From the IMG/VR virus record IMGVR_UViG_3300030118_003401, positions 1 through 27,853 of that record: a stretch of 27,853 nucleotides of DNA. One strand, given 5' to 3'. The notes beneath the pieces are model-generated. The model had not been told where the DNA came from. It did no database searches and saw only the letters and a program-made list of their open reading frames with translations. Made by a program: the position numbers and the translations under genes. The DNA is from a virus. Shown in pieces: positions 22,116 through 27,853 of this stretch (positions within the stretch are counted from its first letter, which is position 1; every line of letters begins with the position of its first letter).

Positions 22116-23414
22116 ATGATTCAGATAGTAGTAGAACATATATCAGATAACACTTTTCTTACTATAAATGACATGGTGGATCATAAAATTTCAGAATATT
22201 CACGAGTACATGAAGATAATAATTGGAGGACAAGTAACCAATTATCCTGGAATAAAAAATTTTTAAATGGCAGACATTTTAAAGTAATTACTCTAGATGA
22301 ATATGATAGCAGTATTCCAGCACTATATCTAGTAAATTTAAATCATTGTGTTGATAGATTTAATCCTACATGGGTAAGATTATTAAGAGAGGATACTGTA
22401 AAATTTTTAAGAACTACAAATATACCTATAATACTATCTCAACCTATAGAGCATACTTACGATTTTATATCCCAATCACATGGAGAAAATAGACTATCAG
22501 AAAGTTTAAATTTTTTAGATCATTTATTATGTGAAAGAGGTTTACGAACAAACGATATATTAATACACGGAATATCAAAAATACATAGGAAATCATGGAC
22601 ATTTAATCAAAGAAGATTAACAGATGTATTTTCATATCACTTTTTAGATGAAGCAAAAAAATATAACGAATATGGAAATTCTATAAAATTTCAAGACCAT
22701 GTAGAAAATTTTGATAGTAAAGATAAAAAATTTATATGCTTAAATAGAGTACCTAGAGAAATTAGAACTTTATCATTTTTAAAAAATAGAAAATTTTTAG
22801 ACGATAGTTATTACACATTTTTAGGAGAAGAACCTCCATGGAGACAAATGTCTCAGCATGAATTGAATATAAGATTTGAAGAGTCTTGTAAATCTAATCC
22901 AGATTTAGAATCATTATTAAAGTACAAAAATGAAGTTATACACAAGATTCCGTTATCATTACCAGGAGATGATACACGAAATCAAAGAGAAAATACAAAT
23001 TTAAATCAATATAGAAAACATGTTTGGTATGAAGTTGTTATGGAAACACATGACTACTATTACCATAATATTCCTATGTCAATACTATCTGAAAAAATTA
23101 CATGGCCCATATTAAACCATTTACCTTTTTTAACAGTAGGGCATAGAATGAATGCTTCATTTTTAGAAAGATTAGGATTTCAAACATTTGATGATCTGTT
23201 TTTTAGTCCTGGAGAGTATAGGCATACTGGCACAGATATTCCTGAATTATTAAATTGTGTACATGATGCAATACAAAATTATAATACTAAATGTAATAAA
23301 GAAAATTTTATGGAACTAAAAGAAAGATTAGAATTTAATTATAATCATTTAGTGCGAACAGATTGGATGGAAAGAGAGATGATTGACTTGGTAAATCCGT
23401 GGGATATGTATTAA
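22116..23414 (+). CDS. Glycosyltransferase-like protein (plus strand, late)
   Basis: The product has 432 residues from the ATG at 22116. The frame extends to a GTG at 22086, but that lies upstream of the late promoter box, so I prefer the ATG. Near residue 340, VMETHDYYYHNIPMSILSEK then ITWPILNHLPFLTVG and RLGFQTFDDLF recalls the fucosyltransferase-like C-terminal pattern (SEKxxxPilnxxPfi...yLxxlGFxTF) seen in many phage proteins of unknown acceptor. It is one of two plus-strand genes. No Shine-Dalgarno sequence is seen, and the ATG lies at the predicted +1. Codon use is very AT-rich, perhaps more than its neighbours. It sits next to other surface-acting genes. Family assignment is tentative. 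Confidence 0.65.
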   Translation: MIQIVVEHISDNTFLTINDMVDHKISEYSRVHEDNNWRTSNQLSWNKKFLNGRHFKVITLDEYDSSIPALYLVNLNHCVDRFNPTWVRLLREDTVKFLRTTNIPIILSQPIEHTYDFISQSHGENRLSESLNFLDHLLCERGLRTNDILIHGISKIHRKSWTFNQRRLTDVFSYHFLDEAKKYNEYGNSIKFQDHVENFDSKDKKFICLNRVPREIRTLSFLKNRKFLDDSYYTFLGEEPPWRQMSQHELNIRFEESCKSNPDLESLLKYKNEVIHKIPLSLPGDDTRNQRENTNLNQYRKHVWYEVVMETHDYYYHNIPMSILSEKITWPILNHLPFLTVGHRMNASFLERLGFQTFDDLFFSPGEYRHTGTDIPELLNCVHDAIQNYNTKCNKENFMELKERLEFNYNHLVRTDWMEREMIDLVNPWDMY

Positions 23415-24223
23415 CTACTATATTTAAAGTTAAACATATTATCATTACTCATTTGTTTAGAAATAAGACTACCTATACGTTTACCTCGTAATTTATTAAA
23501 TTCTTGTACTTTTCTATTATCCTCTTGGCTTGTTAAAACTAGTTTGCTTTCTAGTTCTTCTGCGTATTCATTAGATATGGAAAACTCAGGGCATGTCCTT
23601 TTTAAATATTGATTATGCATAGTAATAGTAGGATGTTCATCTACAATATCAGTGTCTTCATAACTGTATCCTGAAAACAAAGATTGTTCATGTAAGTAAG
23701 TGTAAAAACCTTTTTTATCTATTTCAAATAAATTTTCCAAGGCATCTATATAAAATTCTAACTCTACATTGTCGTAATCTTGTCTTAGCCTATTTGTATC
23801 GAACCCTTTAAATAAATAAAATTTTATGCCTTTAGAAAGACAAACTTCTTTAATAGATTTTAAACATGCATAACTCTGCATTAAGCAATGAGCATTACTG
23901 TAGGATTCAGCAAAAAAATCTTTAGAAAATTTACCCTCTTGCCAAACATTACCATTACCTTGCCAACCCCAATTACCTAGTTTGCCTTCGTGTGGCAACC
24001 AAACATCATGCCTTACAAATGAAGAGGACATTAACATTACAGTATCTCCTTCTCCTAAGTTGAGAATAGTGTCTGCTTCATTAAAAATAATATGCATATA
24101 GCCATGACCAGAACCAGCATTTCCTAGATTATAGTATTCGTCGAAATGTGTGCCTGCCATATCGGCCCAGGTGGGATAAACGTATTCTGTAAGACTACAA
24201 CCTATAGTAATTAATCTACTCAT
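23411..24223 (-). CDS. SGNH/GDSL-like hydrolase
   Basis: The 270 residues start ITIGCSLTEY, where Ser10 in GCSLT matches the block-I nucleophile of SGNH hydrolases. GNAGSGHGYMH (33-43) gives the Gly/His block, SSSFVRHD (about 87-94) resembles block III, and VDEHPTITMHNQYL (about 195-208) contains the Asp-xx-His dyad with HPT. This family removes acyl or acetyl groups from sugars and lipids. It overlaps the end of the converging plus-strand glycosyltransferase-like gene by four bases. A role in trimming host or phage surface glycans is plausible. Confidence 0.72.
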   Translation of the reverse strand: MSRLITIGCSLTEYVYPTWADMAGTHFDEYYNLGNAGSGHGYMHIIFNEADTILNLGEGDTVMLMSSSFVRHDVWLPHEGKLGNWGWQGNGNVWQEGKFSKDFFAESYSNAHCLMQSYACLKSIKEVCLSKGIKFYLFKGFDTNRLRQDYDNVELEFYIDALENLFEIDKKGFYTYLHEQSLFSGYSYEDTDIVDEHPTITMHNQYLKRTCPEFSISNEYAEELESKLVLTSQEDNRKVQEFNKLRGKRIGSLISKQMSNDNMFNFKYSS

Positions 24224-24235
24224 GCAAGTATTTAG

Positions 24236-24895
24236 TTACTTGTCTTCTATAATTTTAATTCTATTGAGTATTGTTTCTTGACCGTTGTGATAACGACCTC
24301 TTTTTTGATCTTTAACATAGCCTTCAACTTGTATTGTTTTGCCTACCTCATGCATATTGCTAGAAAAAAACTTTACAATATGTTTATCGTCAACACTAGA
24401 AGTAATTAGATAACTCATTGTCCTAGGTATATATCTGCAAAATTCTACTTTTAAATTAAATTTACCACGTTTGTTAAGTGTACCAACAGGTTGGCTAGAT
24501 CTTGATAGAACATTTTCTCTGTCTGTCCAATTATCTTGCTCTATTTTATTGTAATATACTTTAGGTAAACTAGATGCAATACCTATTTTATCTTTTTCTA
24601 TATTTTCCCCTGTAACTAATTTAAGAACATTACGTTCAAAATCAGTTAGTTCTCGTTCTATTGCTTTAAAGGATAAGCCTTTAAGATAATCAATAATAGT
24701 GTGTGCCATTTCACGATCTTCTTCAGTTATTGATAAAAAGAACTTTTCTCTGTAGAAATGATCGTATAATAAATCACTATTGCTTTTTGCATTTTGATAC
24801 TTAAGATCAAACTTGACTTGGTCTTTTTTAATAAAACCTTTGTTTAATCTGTGTGCCGCCGCACTTGCTGATAATACTTCTATTGTTGGGAACAT
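24236..24895 (-). CDS. Unknown protein, 219 aa, early promoter
   Basis: The protein has 219 residues: a helical N-terminal half with KLVTGENIEKDKIGIASSLPKVYYN near the middle, and a strand-rich C-terminal third (VGKTIQVEGYVKDQKRGRYH then ILNRIKIIED) that looks like an OB-fold-type barrel. Nucleic-acid binding is possible. It has a strong early promoter and a TAAGGAG site whose leader resembles those of the SWIM and MoxR genes. No known family can be named. Confidence 0.75.
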   Translation of the reverse strand: MFPTIEVLSASAAAHRLNKGFIKKDQVKFDLKYQNAKSNSDLLYDHFYREKFFLSITEEDREMAHTIIDYLKGLSFKAIERELTDFERNVLKLVTGENIEKDKIGIASSLPKVYYNKIEQDNWTDRENVLSRSSQPVGTLNKRGKFNLKVEFCRYIPRTMSYLITSSVDDKHIVKFFSSNMHEVGKTIQVEGYVKDQKRGRYHNGQETILNRIKIIEDK

Positions 24896-24926
24896 TCTTC
24901 TCTTCTCCTTACCTAACTATACTTAT

Positions 24927-24954
24927 ATTATAGCAAAGTAAGAGTTTTTGTCAA
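24927..24954 (-). promoter_or_regulatory. Sigma70-like early promoter for the 219-aa gene
   Basis: -35 TTGACA (24954-24949) and extended -10 TGCTATAAT (box 24932-24927) 16 bp apart. The -10 region TTTGCTATAATATA is identical to that of the SWIM-gene promoter. Confidence 0.88.
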
Positions 24955-24959
24955 GTGTT

Positions 24960-25547
24960 TTAGTATATATAATTAAACAGTTCTATGTCTTTTTTATAAC
25001 GATTCCTAACTAATTCCACTGATTCGTCGTCGTAATAGTCTCTGTAATTTTTCCAATTACTTCTATTTTCTTGTTCTAGATAAGTCTTTTTAATCTCGTA
25101 ACCTAACGATTTAAAATATTTAAGTGTGGTAGAAAATTCTTCTAACTTTCCTATATGGTCTAAATAATCTATATTGCCATTTTTATCTGTAATAAAATCA
25201 TGTTGAGGTATAGAATGAAAATATTGAAAATCAGTCATTTCTTCAAAAGGCATTTTTAAAAATTCTTTAAAAGTACACAATGGAACTTGTTTTATAAAAT
25301 CTTTTTTAATTTGTGTTGTTTTAAAAAACTGATATGTGTAACTTGAAACTGCCCTTTTCCAAGGGTCTCTAAATATAGTAAAAAATTTTAAATCACTACT
25401 ATCAATTTCTTTATACAGTCTGTCTTTACTGTAATCTTGCTCTTTCATAATCTCAAATTTATTCCAAGGTATTTTATTTTCTTCTAACCATCTTAAAATA
25501 GAATGTGAGCCAGATTTGTTTATTCTAATATAACAATTATTATTCAT
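24960..25547 (-). CDS. Sulfotransferase-family protein
   Basis: The 195 residues carry NKSGSHSIL (10-18), matching the 5'-phosphosulfate loop of PAPS-dependent sulfotransferases, and FRDPWKRAVSSYTYQF (59-74), matching the 3'-phosphate loop (RxPxxRxxSxY). The length fits a compact Sulfotransfer_2-type enzyme, which moves sulfate from PAPS to a sugar or other hydroxyl. The ATG lacks a Shine-Dalgarno sequence and lies at the predicted +1 of an AATAAATA late box. Sulfation of a surface glycan made by neighbouring enzymes is the simplest idea. Confidence 0.82.
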   Translation of the reverse strand: MNNNCYIRINKSGSHSILRWLEENKIPWNKFEIMKEQDYSKDRLYKEIDSSDLKFFTIFRDPWKRAVSSYTYQFFKTTQIKKDFIKQVPLCTFKEFLKMPFEEMTDFQYFHSIPQHDFITDKNGNIDYLDHIGKLEEFSTTLKYFKSLGYEIKKTYLEQENRSNWKNYRDYYDDESVELVRNRYKKDIELFNYIY

Positions 25548-25552
25548 ATAAT

Positions 25553-25560
25553 TATTTATT
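25553..25560 (-). promoter_or_regulatory. Late octamer AATAAATA, five bases before the sulfotransferase ATG
   Basis: NATAAATA on the minus strand overlapping the stop codon of the gene above. Five bases separate it from the ATG at 25547, so +1 would be the A of the ATG. No ribosome site is present. Confidence 0.6.
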
Positions 25561-25894
25561 CAGGAAAAATTTTTGATAATATATCATCAGAACCTTTATT
25601 TAAAAATCCTTTTACGTTATTAAGATCTAATATAATTTCTATAATTTCAAGATGTCCGTCGTAACTGTAATCAACATCTTTTATAAGATCTAAAGGATCG
25701 TCTAGTGAAATGGTATCTGGGATATCAGATTTTGGTATTTCAAATACAAAATTGTCATCATAACAAAAAGAAATACTGTATATAAAGTCACAAGGCAAAG
25801 ACTTAGGAAAGAGATCTTTTATTAAACTTTGAAGATTCTCTCCTTCGTCTGTCCTTTTGCCCATGAGCACTATTTTGGTGCTCTTTCTAGTCAT
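25556..25894 (-). CDS. Unknown acidic protein, 112 aa
   Basis: The 112 residues are rich in Asp and Ile, especially IPDTISLDDPLDLIKDVDYS (about 59-78). It overlaps the gene above by one base (TAATG). It probably belongs to the late unit that begins at 26801. Function unknown. Confidence 0.72.
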   Translation of the reverse strand: MTRKSTKIVLMGKRTDEGENLQSLIKDLFPKSLPCDFIYSISFCYDDNFVFEIPKSDIPDTISLDDPLDLIKDVDYSYDGHLEIIEIILDLNNVKGFLNKGSDDILSKIFPE

Positions 25895-26469
25895 TATTTG
25901 GCTTTAGATTTTTTAGGCTTTAAACTAGGGTCTAGTTTGTATGCTTCTGCTTTTTTACTCTCTGCATCTTCCATTAATTGTTTAGCATCTTGTTCAATCA
26001 TTTCTGCTTGTACTAACAATCCTTCTGCCGCACTGGCGTCTCCCTGTACTTCTACTGGATTTGGAGTTTGCAAAGTTTCAGGATCAACATCAACATTTAA
26101 AGGTGGATTAGATCCTGTTTCTAATTTGTTAATTTCAGCATTAACTTCCTGTAGTGATATTTTTTGGCTAGGTGTAGGAGTCAAAAATACCATATCAACT
26201 GGAACTTTAATTAACTTTTTACTAAAATGTAAATCATTAAGCATATTTGTACCGTCAGTAAATTGACGTCTTGATAAAACTTCTGATACATTATTAGATT
26301 CTTGTGCTTCTAAACTAGCAACAACATTCATTAAATCGTCGTGTTTAGAATCTTCAAGTGATGCTGATTCAACAATTAAGCAGTTTTCTGGTTCATTAGG
26401 TACTTCCCTGAATACAACTACGCAAGGTTTTTCTCCATATGAACCTACATGTTTCATTATGTCTGCCAT
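25894..26469 (-). CDS. Unknown protein, 191 aa, probable late/virion-associated
   Basis: From the ATG at 26469 (GGAGAATA in front, two-base gap from the gene above) the product has 191 residues beginning MADIMKHVGSYGEKPCVVVF. The first 115 residues look globular; the rest is a charged helix with an Ala/Lys-rich end (SKKAEAYKLDPSLKPKKSKAK). The frame is open to 26553, but that part lies within the neighbour and is not needed. It resembles conserved proteins of T4-like marine phages. Virion or assembly role is inferred from the late promoter. Confidence 0.75.
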   Translation of the reverse strand: MADIMKHVGSYGEKPCVVVFREVPNEPENCLIVESASLEDSKHDDLMNVVASLEAQESNNVSEVLSRRQFTDGTNMLNDLHFSKKLIKVPVDMVFLTPTPSQKISLQEVNAEINKLETGSNPPLNVDVDPETLQTPNPVEVQGDASAAEGLLVQAEMIEQDAKQLMEDAESKKAEAYKLDPSLKPKKSKAK

Positions 26470-26470
26470 A

Positions 26471-26776
26471 TTATTCTCCGTCTTGTGACTCTGCAGGTGC
26501 TTCTGCTGGTGCTTCACCATCTGCTTCTTGAGCCTGAGCCTGTTGCTCTGCAACGTACCCTAAAAAATTACTTAGTTTGTCGTACACACCACCAACTTGT
26601 GATAGTTCGTTACCTCTAAAGGCACCTCTTTGTGTTGCTAAATCTACAATCTGTGCTAACAGTTGCAAATCATTCAAACCAATACTTTCAGGTACTTGTT
26701 GTCCTTCTTCAGCAGGAACCTCTGGAGCAATTTGCTCCTCGACTTCTGCTTCGTTTGAAATTTGTTCTTCAGCCAT
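26471..26776 (-). CDS. Unknown Glu/Ala/Gln-rich protein, 101 aa, late
   Basis: The 101 residues have low-complexity acidic ends (AEEQISNEAEVEEQIAPEVP; QAQEADGEAPAEAPAESQDGE) around a helical centre (LNDLQLLAQIVDLATQRGAF). A perfect late octamer and TAAGGAG site precede it, and it leads the late unit 26776-25556. The acidic Ala/Pro/Glu tail is similar in flavour to the plus-strand repeat protein at 1601. Function unknown. Confidence 0.78.
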   Translation of the reverse strand: MAEEQISNEAEVEEQIAPEVPAEEGQQVPESIGLNDLQLLAQIVDLATQRGAFRGNELSQVGGVYDKLSNFLGYVAEQQAQAQEADGEAPAEAPAESQDGE

Positions 26777-26793
26777 TATAACTCCTTAATTAA

Positions 26794-26801
26794 TATTTAT
26801 A
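26794..26801 (-). promoter_or_regulatory. T4-type late promoter octamer TATAAATA
   Basis: Perfect T4 late box on the minus strand, 17 bases before the ATG at 26776, with AAGGAG between. It gives a leader of about 12 bases. Confidence 0.82.
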
Positions 26802-26838
26802 TTTAACTTAATGGTAATTACACTTGTAGGAAAAATGG

Positions 26839-27132
26839 TTACTTTTCTTTTCCTATTTCTTTAATACCTTTATCTGTATTGTAAAAGTGTATAAAATTTT
26901 GCATGTCTATTGGACTTTCAAAATAAACATGATATGTTATATGTCCATATACATTATCACTTTGATAATATACTAAAAACTCAGGTACTTCCTTAATATA
27001 GTCCACTATATCTAATACAGAATCTTTAGGACACTCTACACGAACTTTGTGTCTTAACATAGTAATATACAATTCATTACCATGCAAATTTTCCCAATCA
27101 GAATCACTAAGGCAAGTTGTTCGATGTATCAT
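26839..27132 (-). CDS. Unknown protein, 97 aa
   Basis: The 97 residues contain alternating strands and helices (VRVECPKDSVLDIVDYIKEV; HITYHVYFESPIDMQNFIHF), like a small ferredoxin-like fold, but no family is clear. It overlaps the SDR-like gene above by 26 bases. Function unknown. Confidence 0.68.
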   Translation of the reverse strand: MIHRTTCLSDSDWENLHGNELYITMLRHKVRVECPKDSVLDIVDYIKEVPEFLVYYQSDNVYGHITYHVYFESPIDMQNFIHFYNTDKGIKEIGKEK

Positions 27133-27760
27133 ATAGTCCTTCAGGTGGATAAGAAATATAATATATTTCTCTTTCTTCTTTTATTATACCATATAACCAA
27201 CTCTGGTCTTTGGTTACCTCTGTTATAAGTGTTGCAATATATCTAGGCCAACCCACAACATCTTTTATGTGTGCTGGGCAAATACCATATGAATTTATGC
27301 CATTTGCTCTTTGATTTTGTATAATTTGGTAATCTAATGCTCGTTGCATTTTATATGTAAGTAAATTTTTAAATTCTGGATTTGTATCTTTTGCAATTTG
27401 ACTAGTAATGTGTGCTATCTCTCCTTTAAAATTATTTTCTATAAGCCAATCAAACACAAATACTTTAAAAAAATTAGTATCTAAATTATTTTGGTACCAT
27501 TCATTAAAAATTATTTTTTGTGTATCAACATTTTGATTATGTATAGGATGATTTAATTCGAAAGGTACACCAACATTTATATTAAAAACAACATAATCTG
27601 GAAAAGGTAAATTATCTTTTGCTTCTTCTATAAATTCGGCAGGGTTTGTATAATTTACATTTTCCCTGCCTAATTGTGTTACCTTATGTCCGTCCTCATG
27701 CCATTGATCTACCATATGCTGACTAAAGTCTGAACTTTTGCCAAATAACCAAATGTTCAT
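27107..27760 (-). CDS. SDR-like Rossmann protein, degenerate active site
   Basis: The 217 residues open WLFGKSSDFSQHMVDQWHEDGHKV, an SDR-type dinucleotide loop with the glycines reduced. VVFNINVG stands where NAG usually lies, ITSQIA at the catalytic Ser position, and TYKMQRALDYQ where YxxxK is expected, with Arg in place of Lys. The fold is likely a short-chain dehydrogenase, but the altered motifs make ordinary activity doubtful. It overlaps the gene fragment above as ATGA. Sugar-nucleotide binding is possible, given the surface genes nearby. Confidence 0.6.
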   Translation of the reverse strand: MNIWLFGKSSDFSQHMVDQWHEDGHKVTQLGRENVNYTNPAEFIEEAKDNLPFPDYVVFNINVGVPFELNHPIHNQNVDTQKIIFNEWYQNNLDTNFFKVFVFDWLIENNFKGEIAHITSQIAKDTNPEFKNLLTYKMQRALDYQIIQNQRANGINSYGICPAHIKDVVGWPRYIATLITEVTKDQSWLYGIIKEEREIYYISYPPEGLYDTSNNLP

Positions 27761-27853
27761 TCTTCGTCTTTTCTAGTATAAGGAATAGTTATTCCAAATG
27801 GTGCCTCAGGAGTTCTGTCTCCGTAACCACCATGCACAATAAACAATGTATCA
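27757..27853 (-). CDS. C-terminal fragment of an unknown gene (cut by the window edge)
   Basis: Thirty-one codons and a stop, open to the window edge, ending TIPYTRKDEE and overlapping the next gene as ATGA. It contains HGGYGDRTPEAPFG. Too short to assign. Confidence 0.65.
   Translation of the reverse strand, partial: DTLFIVHGGYGDRTPEAPFGITIPYTRKDEE

Noticed and set aside
25894-26553. Longer 219-aa start of the 191-aa gene
   Set aside because: It would overlap the upstream gene by 83 bases, while the ATG at 26469 has a good ribosome site and a two-base gap.
1-27853. CRISPR array, tRNA genes or an integrase/attachment site
   Set aside because: No spaced direct repeats, cloverleaf-like segments or recombinase motifs were seen while reading both strands. 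A tRNA scan would be the proper test.

Overview
This window looks like an interior segment of an AT-rich, T4-like marine myophage genome, of the kind that infects SAR11-type or other oligotrophic marine bacteria. The case rests on several points. There is a T4-type family B DNA polymerase (gp43), a probable gp45 sliding clamp, a DsbA-like late-transcription protein and a T4 RNase H/FEN-type 5' nuclease. Genes are packed with TAATG/ATGA overlaps and almost all lie on the minus strand. Both sigma70-like early promoters and T4-type late promoter octamers (NATAAATA) are present. The host group is inferred from gene content and base composition, not shown. No tRNA, rRNA, CRISPR array, IS element or integrase was seen.

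Layout by position, with minus-strand transcription running from high to low coordinates. Positions 1-1450 hold a SWIM zinc-finger protein and a lipoprotein with FG-GAP-type Ca-binding loops, cut off at the window edge. Positions 1517-2173 hold a plus-strand late gene for an acidic EEHVEPAP-repeat protein. It converges on a MoxR-type AAA+ ATPase (2269-3381), with a strong hairpin terminator between them. Positions 3468-4483 hold two late-type unknowns and a glutaredoxin. Positions 4488-10423 form a long early-type operon: phosphoribosyltransferase, GTP cyclohydrolase I (FolE), an unknown, QueE, several unknowns and the 5' nuclease. Positions 10459-18108 form a second operon: gp45, a DUF481-like outer-membrane protein, a DpdA-like transglycosylase, a train of tiny genes, a QueD-like protein, a glycosyltransferase and a GalE-like epimerase. 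Positions 18186-21185 carry gp43 and DsbA. Positions 21246-22062 carry late small genes including a holin-like membrane protein. Positions 22095-25547 are a surface-chemistry region: a plus-strand glycosyltransferase-like gene, an SGNH-like esterase and a sulfotransferase. Positions 25556-27853 hold late unknowns, an SDR-like protein and a gene fragment.

The genes fit together as three functions. FolE, the QueD-like protein and QueE supply most of the 7-deazaguanine pathway, and DpdA would insert the base into phage DNA, probably as protection from host nucleases. QueC is not in the window. gp43, gp45, the 5' nuclease and DsbA are replication and late-transcription functions. The glycosyltransferases, epimerase, sulfotransferase, esterase-like protein, DUF481 protein and lipoprotein suggest modification of host or virion surfaces.

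The most unusual signals are regulatory. Seven early promoters all have exactly 16 bp between -35 and -10. Late octamers sit almost only in front of genes. Four genes without a Shine-Dalgarno sequence have their ATG exactly where the promoter predicts transcription to start, which suggests leaderless mRNAs.
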